A stretch of 64,000 nt of DNA, from positions 372,001 to 436,000 of the forward strand of contig NC_014816.1 of assembly GCF_000175215.2 (NCBI RefSeq). The letters are read 5' to 3'. The notes under the pieces are model-generated. The model ran no database searches and was not told where the DNA came from. It worked only from the letters and a program-made list of their open reading frames with translations. Numbering within the stretch: the first letter of the stretch is position 1; each line of letters begins with the position of its first letter. The stretch comes from Asticcacaulis excentricus CB 48. Lineage in GTDB: Bacteria > Pseudomonadota > Alphaproteobacteria > Caulobacterales > Caulobacteraceae. Shown piece after piece: positions 42,081 through 49,344 of the stretch. A program made the translations under genes and the position numbers.

Positions 42081-42136
42081 GCGCAATCCGAAAAAGTGCC
42101 ATAAAAGCGTCTTGGCACTTTTCGCAAAAATTGCGC
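42081..42136. repeat. Long interspersed palindrome, GCGCAAT type
   Basis: Outer arms GCGCAAT/ATTGCGC enclose inner arms AAAAGTGCCA/TGGCACTTTT. Palindromes with these ends are frequent between genes in Alphaproteobacteria (recalled). It lies in the AraD1-gntR gap. Confidence 0.65.
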
Positions 42137-42151
42137 TACCCAACAGAAACT

Positions 42152-42191
42152 TAGAGCATTCGGCGGCTCAACTGAACCGATGAATGCTCTA
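42152..42191. repeat. Interspersed palindrome, TAGAGCATTC type
   Basis: TAGAGCATTC (42152-42161) and GAATGCTCTA (42182-42191) form a 10-bp stem with a 20-base loop that contains GGTT/AACC-like pairing. The GAGCAT...ATGCTC form is common in alphaproteobacterial gaps. It ends 13 bp before the gntR start. Confidence 0.65.
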
Positions 42192-42204
42192 GACAGGGAC
42201 CTGC

Positions 42205-42990
42205 ATGACCGATACCCGACCTGCCGCGACGTTTGACCGCTCTGCGGCTACCGAAAGTTCCGCTTACGGCGTGCATTTCCAAGGCCGCCTGCACGGGGCG
42301 CTGGCCCACCGGCTGGGGGTGGACATCCTCAAGGGCGTCTATAAGCCTGGCGAGGTCCTGCCCAATGAGATCGACTCGTCCTCCACCCTAGACATCTCGC
42401 GCTCGGCCTATCGTGAGGCCATCCGCATTTTGGCGGCCAAGGGCATGGTCGAAAGCCGCCCCAAGGCCGGGACGCGCGTCACGGCGCGTCGTCGCTGGAA
42501 CGTGCTCGATCCGGAAGTGCTGGGCTGGATGTTCGAGACCGAGCCGTCGGAGGACTTCATTAAGGGCCTGTTTGAGCTGCGTCTGATCACCGAACCGGCG
42601 GCGGCCGAGCTGGCGGCGCTGCGCCGCACGGACGAGCACCTGCGCCTGATGGACAGGGCACTCGACCTGATGGAGGCCGAGACCCTGGCCACCGAAGCCG
42701 GGCGCAAGGCCGATCTCGACTTCCACGACGCGCTGATGCACGCCACGCATAACGAAGCCCTCGCCTCACTCAGTCATTCGATCGGGGCGGCGGTCGCCTG
42801 GTCCACGCGCTTCAAACAGCGCCATCAGGCCCTGACCCGCGACCCCATCCCCGACCACCGCCGCGTGTTTGACGCCATCAAACGTCAGGACTCAGGGGCG
42901 GCCAGATGGTGCATGGAATCGCTCATCCGCATGGCCCTCGACGACACCCAGCGCTCCATGCAGACCCAGTACCTCGAACCGAGGGGGTAA
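42205..42990 (+). CDS. GntR-family regulator, FadR (FCD) subgroup
   Basis: A 261-residue DNA-binding repressor or activator. The winged helix lies in residues about 30-95 (LGVDILKGVYKPGEVLPNE, ISRSAYREAIRILAAKGMV, SRPKAGTRVTARRRWNVLD). The all-helical FCD sensor follows (LFELRLITEPAAAELAALR, DFHDALMHATHNEALASL) with the Asp/His metal-site residues. Such proteins commonly sense sugar acids. Being divergent from AraD1, it probably controls that gene and perhaps the pectin genes that share TATGATCATA. Confidence 0.92.
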   Translation: MTDTRPAATFDRSAATESSAYGVHFQGRLHGALAHRLGVDILKGVYKPGEVLPNEIDSSSTLDISRSAYREAIRILAAKGMVESRPKAGTRVTARRRWNVLDPEVLGWMFETEPSEDFIKGLFELRLITEPAAAELAALRRTDEHLRLMDRALDLMEAETLATEAGRKADLDFHDALMHATHNEALASLSHSIGAAVAWSTRFKQRHQALTRDPIPDHRRVFDAIKRQDSGAARWCMESLIRMALDDTQRSMQTQYLEPRG

Positions 42991-43075
42991 GGGATTTGCG
43001 CTTAGGGTAAACAGGTGTTAACGCCCCGCTAAGACAGAGGCGGTAAACATCGCTCCACCATCGGTATAGGGCCCC

Positions 43076-43360
43076 ATGAGCGACACTACTCCCATCACGG
43101 CACGCGTCGAAATCGTCAACGACAAGGGGCTGCATGCCCGCGCCTCTGCCAAGTTCGTCAAGACTGCCGCACAGTTCGATGCGCAGATTTACGTGCTGAA
43201 AGACGAGTCGCGCGTCGATGCGCAGTCGATCATGGGCTTGCTGATGCTGGCCGCGTCCAAAGGCACCTTTATCGACATCGAGGCCGAGGGCGAACAGGCG
43301 CAAGCCGCCGTCGAGGCGCTGGTGGCGCTAGTGTCCGACCGTTTCGGGGAAGAGTCCTGA
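43076..43360 (+). CDS. HPr-family phosphocarrier protein
   Basis: A 94-residue phosphocarrier of the sugar or nitrogen phosphotransferase system. The phospho-histidine is His20 in NDKGLHARASAKFV, and Ser51 in AQSIMGLLMLAASKG matches the regulatory serine. In Alphaproteobacteria such a protein usually works with EI-Ntr and an EIIA (manX type), which are not in the window. The next gene starts one base past its stop, so the two are co-transcribed. Confidence 0.93.
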   Translation: MSDTTPITARVEIVNDKGLHARASAKFVKTAAQFDAQIYVLKDESRVDAQSIMGLLMLAASKGTFIDIEAEGEQAQAAVEALVALVSDRFGEES

Positions 43361-43361
43361 C

Positions 43362-44156
43362 ATGAAACGCCTTGCTCTCCTCCTCGCCTGCGCGCTGTTG
43401 AGCGGTGCCGCCTATGCCGAGCCGCCCGATAGCGAGGGCGCATCGGGAGCGGTGGGAGAGGAGGGCGCGCCGGTACCTAAGCCCAAGCCACGCCCTAAGC
43501 CAAAACCAAAACCAAAACCCAAAACTGTCGTGCCTGCGCTCAAACTGCCGGAGGGGCCGATCCCCTATACGCAGTTAAAAAACACTTCTGCCGCAAAGAC
43601 CGACGCCCAAACGGTGCCTGTGGCGATGCCGGTCGCCCCGATGACGCACGCCGTGCCCCCACCGCCGCCCCCACCGCCGCCGACAATCGCAGTTGCCCCT
43701 GCGCCTGAACCCAAAGGGCAGCCCGAGGCCCTGCCGCTGAGCCCCAGCGTCACCCATGATTTGAGGTGTGAAACCCAGGTCGTCGGACCAAAGGGGCTAA
43801 TCTCCAGGGGGCAATTTTATCTGGAGGTCGCGTTGTCTGACGTCTTCCCGGAAAACACGGCGCGCTTCAAAATGGTAATGGCCGATCCACGTCATCAGAG
43901 TTTGCTGAAAGACACGGCCTGCGAAACGCTCGATTGCCGCGTGACGATCAGCGCCAACTATTACGACCTCTACAATGCGCGCACCAAACGCGGCGCACAG
44001 TTGCGGGTGACGCTGGATCGTTATACGGGGGCCTATCTGGCGCGACGCACGGACGGCAAGCTGCCGCTGGGCGGTTCGACACTAATCAAGGAAGGGCCGG
44101 GGGCGTACGAAGAAGGCTATTGCACGCTTCAGAAGCGGCCGGAAAAGCTGTTTTAA
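43362..44156 (+). CDS. Proline-rich exported protein, unknown family
   Basis: I do not recognise a family. The 264-residue product has a Sec signal (LALLLACALLSGAAYA), then a lysine-proline tract (KPKPRPKPKPKPKPK), a run of nine prolines near residue 105, and a folded C-terminal half from about residue 125. That half has four Cys (LRCETQ, DTACETLDCRVT, GYCTLQ) that could form disulfides. The KP tract resembles the rigid spacer of TonB-like proteins, but no membrane anchor remains after signal cleavage. It directly follows HPr, which is odd for an exported protein. It converges with rlmH and overlaps it by four bases. Confidence 0.75.
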   Translation: MKRLALLLACALLSGAAYAEPPDSEGASGAVGEEGAPVPKPKPRPKPKPKPKPKTVVPALKLPEGPIPYTQLKNTSAAKTDAQTVPVAMPVAPMTHAVPPPPPPPPPTIAVAPAPEPKGQPEALPLSPSVTHDLRCETQVVGPKGLISRGQFYLEVALSDVFPENTARFKMVMADPRHQSLLKDTACETLDCRVTISANYYDLYNARTKRGAQLRVTLDRYTGAYLARRTDGKLPLGGSTLIKEGPGAYEEGYCTLQKRPEKLF

Positions 44157-44644
44157 TCTCTATGGTACGGCGATCCGCCGAGGATCGTCGTCGCCCGGTA
44201 CATTTGCTCCGCCAGCATCAGCCGTACCAGGGCGTGCGGCCAGGTCTGCGGCCCAAAGGCCAGTGAAAAGCGCGCCGATTTAACCAGTTCGGCATCGAGC
44301 CCATCCGCCCCGCCGATCAGGAACGCTAGCTTGCGCTCGCCGGAGTCTTTCATCTTATCGACACGCTGAGCGATCTGGCGTGAGGTCAGAAGCTCGCCGC
44401 GCTCGTCGCAGGTGATCAGGCACACGCCTTCGCCCAGCGCCGCGCGAATGGCCTCGGCTTCCCGCGCCTTGTTGAGGGTGGAGTCCTGAGACTTTGCGGT
44501 CTTCTTCGGCTCGATCTCCATTAACTCCGCCGGACCCAGCCCCAGCGGGCGGCCGCTTAAAGTCGCGCGACTGAGATAGTCGCGCGTGAGGGTGTTTTCC
44601 GGGGTGTTGCCGAGCTTGCCGACGGCGGCGAGGATAAGTTTCAT
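44153..44644 (-). CDS. rlmH: 23S rRNA (pseudouridine1915-N3)-methyltransferase
   Basis: A SPOUT-class methyltransferase of 163 residues that modifies pseudouridine 1915 of 23S rRNA. The knot-forming C-terminal blocks are LAFLIGGADGLD and SLAFGPQTWPHALVRLMLAEQMYRA, ending ILGGSPYHRD, all typical. It is the last gene of the rplU...rlmH cluster, 90 bases past rsfS with a palindromic repeat in the gap. Confidence 0.96.
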   Translation of the reverse strand: MKLILAAVGKLGNTPENTLTRDYLSRATLSGRPLGLGPAELMEIEPKKTAKSQDSTLNKAREAEAIRAALGEGVCLITCDERGELLTSRQIAQRVDKMKDSGERKLAFLIGGADGLDAELVKSARFSLAFGPQTWPHALVRLMLAEQMYRATTILGGSPYHRD

Positions 44645-44700
44645 AAAGCGCTAAATGAAAAGGGAGCCATAAAGGCCCCCGAAATCGCACACGATTAGGC

Positions 44701-44731
44701 GCCTCCCCGGCGAACCGGGGAGATACAAGGC
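44701..44731. repeat. Interspersed palindrome, copy B
   Basis: GCCTCCCCGGCGAACCGGGG followed by AGATACAAGGC. The CTCCCCGG/CCGGGGAG stem has 8 pairs around CGAA. It matches copy A at 40884-40919 over almost the whole core. It lies between rsfS and rlmH. Confidence 0.75.
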
Positions 44732-44733
44732 CA

Positions 44734-45159
44734 TTAGTGACTATCGACCGTGTGGTTCGACGATACCGACCAAATTTTTTCGATATTGTAGAAGCTGCGC
44801 ACTTCCGGGCGGAACAGGTGCACCACGACGTCGCCGGCATCGAGCAGCACCCAGTCGCAGGCCGGGAGCCCTTCTACGCGTGCCTTGCCAAAGCCCGCGT
44901 CTTTCAGCGCACGCATGACGTGATCGGCCAGAGCGCCGACATGGCGGTGTGAACGGCCCGAAGCGATGATCAGGGTGTCGGCCACCGAGCTTTTGCCGCG
45001 CAGATCGATGCACACGATATCCTGCGCCTTGTCATCATCCAGCTTGTTCAGGATGAGGGTTTCGAGAGAGGTTTCCTCGAAATCGGCGGTACTTTGGTCG
45101 ATGTCCGCCGGGGGGGCGGCGGGTTCCGAATGCGCGTCTTGCGCAAGCTGACGAGACAG
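44734..45159 (-). CDS. rsfS: Ribosome silencing factor RsfS, probable CTG start
   Basis: Binds ribosomal protein L14 and blocks subunit joining in starvation. Conserved text: LDDDKAQDIVCIDLRGKSS, DTLIIASGRSHRHV, GLPACDWVLLDAGDVVVHLF, VRSFYNIEKIW. The reading frame has no ATG, GTG or TTG between its upstream stop and a GTG at 45015 that would cut off conserved residues. A CTG at 45159 is preceded by GGAG with 7 bases between, giving 141 residues beginning SRQLAQD after the initiator. A run of seven C at 45110-45116 (minus) could also hide a sequencing error. The start is inferred. Confidence 0.85.
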   Translation of the reverse strand: MSRQLAQDAHSEPAAPPADIDQSTADFEETSLETLILNKLDDDKAQDIVCIDLRGKSSVADTLIIASGRSHRHVGALADHVMRALKDAGFGKARVEGLPACDWVLLDAGDVVVHLFRPEVRSFYNIEKIWSVSSNHTVDSH

Positions 45160-45246
45160 GGTTTTACTCCATATGTGGATAAGTTGGCCTCACCCTAGCA
45201 CAGACAGGGGCCGAGGTCACGGTTAGTAATGCAGCCACCGCCAATT

Positions 45247-45918
45247 TTATAACGAGGGTGGGGTTTCGCCTTCGGCTTTTTTGCGTTGAGCGCGCAGGGC
45301 CGTCGAAGAGATATTGTGCAGGGGCCCCTTCAGATAGGCCCAGGCTGGGGCCTGGAGTCCGCTGAAGATACGGCCTTCACGTTCCTTGCGCCTGTAGTGG
45401 GCAAAGCGCCGCGCGGTGGGGGACAGCCGGCTTTTCATCAGGACACCGGGACGCGAGACGATGGCAATGGGGATCATACGCGCGATCTGCACCCAGCCGC
45501 GCCAGCGGTGGAAGCTGGCCAGCGAATCCCCACCCATTATCCACACGAACTGCACCCCCGGATAGCGCGCTTTCAAGGCGCGCAGGGTATCGAGCGTATA
45601 GGTGGCGTTGATGCGGGTCTCAAAATCAGAAATTATGTCCTTGGGTCCGACAAACGGACGAATGGCGGCGATGCGCTCGCTCAGTGGGGCCGTATCGCGC
45701 TTTGATTTCAACGGGTTCTGCGGCGACACGAGCCAGATGATGCGATCTAGTCCCAGACGCATCCGCGCGGTTTCGGCCACATGGGCGTGGCCTTCGTGCG
45801 CCGGATTGAACGACCCGCCAAACAGGCCGATTTTCATGCCGCGTTCGAGATGGAACCCCGACCGCAAGGCACCATGGCTCAGCGTATGGAAGATCGGGGC
45901 GGGGCCGGCGAACCACAT
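45247..45918 (-). CDS. nadD: Nicotinate-nucleotide adenylyltransferase
   Basis: Joins ATP and nicotinate mononucleotide in NAD synthesis. The nucleotidyltransferase motif is GLFGGSFNPAHEGHAH and the second motif is ISSTALR near the end, with the MGGDSLASFHRWRGW block between. The ATG at 45918 is preceded by GGGGAGGAG, 9 bases away; the internal Met at 45837, just before the motif, lacks such a site. The ribosome site is one arm of a palindrome (45929-45950). It follows obgE, with no proB between as in many relatives. Confidence 0.94.
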   Translation of the reverse strand: MWFAGPAPIFHTLSHGALRSGFHLERGMKIGLFGGSFNPAHEGHAHVAETARMRLGLDRIIWLVSPQNPLKSKRDTAPLSERIAAIRPFVGPKDIISDFETRINATYTLDTLRALKARYPGVQFVWIMGGDSLASFHRWRGWVQIARMIPIAIVSRPGVLMKSRLSPTARRFAHYRRKEREGRIFSGLQAPAWAYLKGPLHNISSTALRAQRKKAEGETPPSL

Positions 45919-45928
45919 GCTTAGGCTC

Positions 45929-45950
45929 TCCTCCCCTGTACAGCGGAGGA
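45929..45950. repeat. Palindrome overlapping the nadD ribosome site
   Basis: TCCTCC and GGAGGA pair across CCTGTACAGC. On the minus strand the arm GGAGGA is the Shine-Dalgarno sequence of nadD, so folding would hide it. It resembles the other CTCC/GGAG palindromes in the window. Confidence 0.5.
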
Positions 45951-45992
45951 AGAATAAGAAAGACCGATCACGCAGACGCCCAACACCACCCT

Positions 45993-47045
45993 TTATCTAT
46001 CCCACGGATCGTAGGTGGAGGGGGCCGGCGAGTCCCCGGCCTTTTCGGCCTTCTCGCTTTCAATGATCTTCGCATGGGCCGCGAATAAAAGGTCTCGCAC
46101 GCCTTCGCCGGTGACGCCGGAAATGAGGTAGGGCGTCTGCCCCGACGCTTTTTTCAGCTTCTTGCTCAGGTCCTTACGTGCCTCGGGATCGAGCGAGTCC
46201 ACCTTGTTGATCGCGACGATTTCCGGGCGTTTGGCCAGGTCTTCGGCATAGGCGGCCAGTTCGTTACGGATGACCTTATAGGCCTTCACCGGGTCTTCCT
46301 GTGTCCCATCGACCAGATGTATCAGCACCTTGGTGCGCTCAACATGCCCCAGAAAGCGCGTGCCGAGCCCCGCCCCTTCCGAGGCCCCTTCAATCAGGCC
46401 GGGGATATCGGCGATGACAAAGCGCTGCTCGGCCCCCAGATCAATGACGCCCAGATTGGGGGTGAGGGTGGTAAAGGGATAGTCGGCGATCTTCGGGCGC
46501 GCAGCGGAGGAGGCTGCGAGGAAGGTGGATTTCCCGGCATTGGGCAGGCCCAGAAGTCCGGCATCGGCGATCAGTTTCAGTCGCAGCCAGATCCACTTTT
46601 CTTCGCCGTCCTGACCAGGCAGGGCGAAGTCGGGTGCCTGATTGACCGGGCCTTTGAAGCGTGTATTGCCCCAGCCGCCGTTGCCGCCTTTAAGCAGCAT
46701 GACTTTTTGCCCCGGCGTGTCGAGATCGACAATCAGGGTTTCGTGGTCTTCCTCGAACACCTGAGTGCCGACGGGCACGCGCAGGACGAGGTCTTCGGCA
46801 TTGGCACCGTGCATCTGGCGGCCCATGCCGTGGGTGCCGGTGCTGGCCTTGAAATGCTGCTGATAGCGATAGTCAATAAGGGTGTTCAGCCCTTCGACCG
46901 CCTCAACCCATACCGAACCGCCCTTGCCGCCGTCACCACCGTCCGGCCCACCGTTCGGAATGAATTTTTCGCGGCGGAACGACACGGAGCCCGCGCCGCC
47001 ATTGCCTGAGCGGATGAAGATTTTGCACTGGTCCAAGAATTTCAT
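45993..47045 (-). CDS. obgE: Obg-family GTPase
   Basis: An essential ribosome-associated GTPase of 350 residues (CgtA in Caulobacter). The glycine-rich Obg domain opens with FIRSGNGGAGSVSFRREKFI and GGPDGGDGGKGGSVW. The G domain follows with G1 GLPNAGKST, G3 DIPGLIEGAS, G4 NKVD and G5 SGVTGEG. The C-terminal tail is short, ending in a Pro/Asp stretch. It sits between a GNAT gene and nadD in the conserved cluster. Confidence 0.97.
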   Translation of the reverse strand: MKFLDQCKIFIRSGNGGAGSVSFRREKFIPNGGPDGGDGGKGGSVWVEAVEGLNTLIDYRYQQHFKASTGTHGMGRQMHGANAEDLVLRVPVGTQVFEEDHETLIVDLDTPGQKVMLLKGGNGGWGNTRFKGPVNQAPDFALPGQDGEEKWIWLRLKLIADAGLLGLPNAGKSTFLAASSAARPKIADYPFTTLTPNLGVIDLGAEQRFVIADIPGLIEGASEGAGLGTRFLGHVERTKVLIHLVDGTQEDPVKAYKVIRNELAAYAEDLAKRPEIVAINKVDSLDPEARKDLSKKLKKASGQTPYLISGVTGEGVRDLLFAAHAKIIESEKAEKAGDSPAPSTYDPWDR

Positions 47046-47187
47046 GAGGGGGGCATCAGGGGCGAGAGGTGATCAAAAGGCGAAGCGGCTACCGCCGGGG
47101 AGCGGAAGCCGCCTTTGTGAACCAAGTTGAAGGGAAGATCAAATTTTTGCGAAAGGGCTTATGCTCAATTTGATCACATGGCTGAAT

Positions 47188-47820
47188 TTAAAGCAGACGG
47201 ATCATGTGCAGGGCCTCGTACGAGTCCTGACGGGCCAGTGAGATTTCCGGCGTACGCCGACCGGTGTACAAGAAACCGGCCCGAGCCAGCATGCGGGCTG
47301 ACGCCGCATTGTCGCCAAAGTGCGCTGCGTGCAGCACCCGGTGACCGCCAAAGCGTTCGGCATAGCCGATCAAACCCTCCAGCGCTTCGACGCCAAAGCC
47401 GTGGCCCTGATGTTCTGGCGCTATGCAGATGCCGACGGACGGCCCGAACTGATGCAGGCCCGACGCCTGACCACAGGTCGTGCGCTCCAGACCAACCACG
47501 CCGATCAGGGTTTCGTCGGTGTCACGGATGCCAAACACCGGCAGACGCGGCGAGGAATTGTGCCGTGCCTTTTCGACGTAGGCCCGCGCATCGGCATCAC
47601 TGAACGGATGGGCGATGGCATGGGTCATTCGTGCCACCGACTTGTGACCAAAGATTGCTTTTACATCGTCCACATCATCTAGGCACAGCGGGCTGAGATA
47701 AAGGCGCTTGGTCTGCACGGCGTAGCCGCTGCGGCCTGCGCGCAGGTCTTCGCGCTTGAGGCCAGCCACAGCTGGGTGAGAGCCAGTGAATCCGTGGGCT
47801 TCGGGTGTTCTGATGATCAT
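47188..47820 (-). CDS. GNAT-family N-acetyltransferase (RimJ/RimL type)
   Basis: A 210-residue acetyltransferase. It starts TKRLYLSPLCLDDVDDVKAI after a variable N-terminus and has VGICIAPEHQGHGFGVEAL as the acetyl-CoA loop, then VLHAAHFGDNAASARMLARA and GFLYTGRR, the RimJ/RimL pattern. A GNAT gene between rpmA and obgE is common in Alphaproteobacteria. The target may be a ribosomal protein or a small molecule. Confidence 0.88.
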   Translation of the reverse strand: MIIRTPEAHGFTGSHPAVAGLKREDLRAGRSGYAVQTKRLYLSPLCLDDVDDVKAIFGHKSVARMTHAIAHPFSDADARAYVEKARHNSSPRLPVFGIRDTDETLIGVVGLERTTCGQASGLHQFGPSVGICIAPEHQGHGFGVEALEGLIGYAERFGGHRVLHAAHFGDNAASARMLARAGFLYTGRRTPEISLARQDSYEALHMIRLL

Positions 47821-48161
47821 GATGATACCCCGTTCCTTTAATGACTAAGACGAAGGACGGCTTTCGCTTTGTGAAAGACGCCGGCGTGCGACGGGTCTGA
47901 TAGTCTTCAGACCCAGTTTAGGATGTCGGGAGGTTTCGGTTTTTATGTGGTCCTAAGGTGACACAGACCGCATAAAATTTCCGCCGCCCGTGCCCCTGCG
48001 AAAATAAGCTTTTCGCAAGTACCTGTGACGCTTCGGCACTCAGCGAGGCCGCTGCGCCCCAGATGGGGCCTGACGAACGGGGAACAAGAGAAGGGCCTCT
48101 TTTGGGTGGTCGCAAGCGTGGTCCGGAAAACCGGCACTGACGTTTTCGACACATGCTCCAA
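47821..48161. other. Intergenic stretch before GNAT gene, no gene seen
   Basis: About 340 bases without a supported gene; possible frames here lack ribosome sites and family likeness. It contains a GGGTCTG/CAGACCC hairpin (47893-47914) and a GCCCCA/TGGGGC hairpin near 48055-48068, and presumably the promoter of the GNAT-obgE-nadD-rsfS-rlmH transcript. Confidence 0.5.
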
Positions 48162-48197
48162 AAGAAAAGGGAGCCCGGAAACTGATCCGGACTCCCC
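48162..48197 (-). terminator. Intrinsic terminator of rplU-rpmA
   Basis: On the minus strand GGGGAGTCCGGA and TCCGGGCTCCC form a stem of about 11 pairs with one mismatch, followed by TTTTCTTTT. It lies 66 bases past the rpmA stop. Confidence 0.8.
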
Positions 48198-48263
48198 GTT
48201 CGAAGGCAATGTCCAGATCGGCTTAGTGACTAAGCGCGACCTGAAGCATCTTTATCAGGTCGC

Positions 48264-48533
48264 TTATTCGGCAGCTTCGGCGAGCGGCACGATCGACACG
48301 TAACAACGGTTGTCACGCTTGGTGGTGAACTTCACATTGCCGTTCGCGGTAGCGAACAGGGTGTGGTCGCGGCCAAGGCCGACATTGTCACCGGGGAAGA
48401 ACTTGGTGCCGCGCTGACGGACGATGATGTTGCCCGCGAGGACGTTTTCACCGCCAAAACGCTTTACGCCAAGGCGCTTCGATTCTGAATCGCGGCCGTT
48501 ACGCGACGAGCCGCCGGACTTTTTGTGAGCCAT
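48264..48533 (-). CDS. rpmA: 50S ribosomal protein L27
   Basis: A core large-subunit protein of 89 residues near the peptidyl transferase centre. It starts MAHKKSGGSSRNGRDSESKR and contains LGVKRFGGENVLAGNIIVRQ and TKFFPGDNVGLGRDHTLF, a textbook L27. It follows rplU by 27 bases and ends with the terminator at 48162-48197. Confidence 0.98.
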   Translation of the reverse strand: MAHKKSGGSSRNGRDSESKRLGVKRFGGENVLAGNIIVRQRGTKFFPGDNVGLGRDHTLFATANGNVKFTTKRDNRCYVSIVPLAEAAE

Positions 48534-48560
48534 GAGGTAACTCCTCTAAAACGGTTGCGA

Positions 48561-49079
48561 TTACGCTTCTTCGGAAGAGGCTTCGGCAGCCTTCTTCTTC
48601 GGAGCGGCTTTTTTCTTGGGGGCCGAAGCCTCTTCAGCCACCGGCGCGTCAACGACCGGAGCTTCGACGGCTGCGGCAAGCGACTTCGGGGCCAGACCGC
48701 GAGCGCGGGCATCCAGCTCAGCCTTGGTCACCAGCGAGACGGTGCCTTCCCAGGCGGCCGACTTGCCCGCGCCGTTCAGCGCGGTGATGCGGATAACCGA
48801 TTCCGGCTGACGGTGGCCGGTGGTGCGGCGATAGCCCTGACGGCGGATCTTCTTGAAGATCTTCACCTTCTTGCCCTTGCGGGTTTCGATCAGCGTGCCT
48901 TCTACCACAGCGCCTTCAACGAGCGGCGCGCCAACCACGGCACCAGCCTCGTCACCGACGAGGAGCACTTCTTCGAAACGGATGGCAGCGCCCGCGTCGC
49001 CTTCCAGCTTTTCAACGACGAGCAGATCGCCCGCCGCAACGCGGTACTGCTTACCGCCGGTCTTGATTACCGCATACAT
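48561..49079 (-). CDS. rplU: 50S ribosomal protein L21 with extended C-terminus
   Basis: Large-subunit protein L21. The first 100 residues are the conserved domain (YAVIKTGGKQYRVAAGDLLVV, FKKIRRQGYRRTTGHRQP). The remaining 70 form an Ala/Glu/Lys-rich tail (EASAPKKKAAPKKKAAEASS) found in many Alphaproteobacteria and giving 172 residues against about 103 in E. coli. It is first in the operon with rpmA, from the promoter at 49192-49219. Confidence 0.97.
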   Translation of the reverse strand: MYAVIKTGGKQYRVAAGDLLVVEKLEGDAGAAIRFEEVLLVGDEAGAVVGAPLVEGAVVEGTLIETRKGKKVKIFKKIRRQGYRRTTGHRQPESVIRITALNGAGKSAAWEGTVSLVTKAELDARARGLAPKSLAAAVEAPVVDAPVAEEASAPKKKAAPKKKAAEASSEEA

Positions 49080-49191
49080 CGGTTTAGCCTCTAAGCTTTA
49101 GTGACTGGCAAACCCGACCGGTATAAAAACCAATGGTTCGCGCAAAATTTCAGGTTTTCCGCAGGGCAGGACCCTCGGAAGAGAGGGGCGC

Positions 49192-49219
49192 TTTATATAG
49201 TTTTTGCTCGGTGAGTCAA
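49192..49219 (-). promoter_or_regulatory. Sigma-70 type promoter of rplU-rpmA
   Basis: On the minus strand TTGACT (49214-49219), 16 bases, then TATAAA (49192-49197). It lies about 110 bases before the rplU start, the best promoter-like pair I noticed in the window. Confidence 0.7.
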
Positions 49220-49344
49220 CGCCTGTTTATGCCCGTGCCGCAGGAATCTGACACCCGGTCCGCGCGAGGCTTGATTTCCCCCAGCAAAAGCCTACTTACA
49301 CCTCACATTATATAGCCCATTCTACAGATTGTCAGGTAATCCCA

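Noticed and set aside
47943..48209. Minus-strand frame of 88 codons between GNAT and rpmA
   Set aside because: It runs through the rpmA terminator, has no start signal and no family likeness.
49290..49344. Zur-type site before the COG0523 gene
   Set aside because: CATTATATAG is only partly palindromic and does not match the known alphaproteobacterial Zur box well enough to claim.
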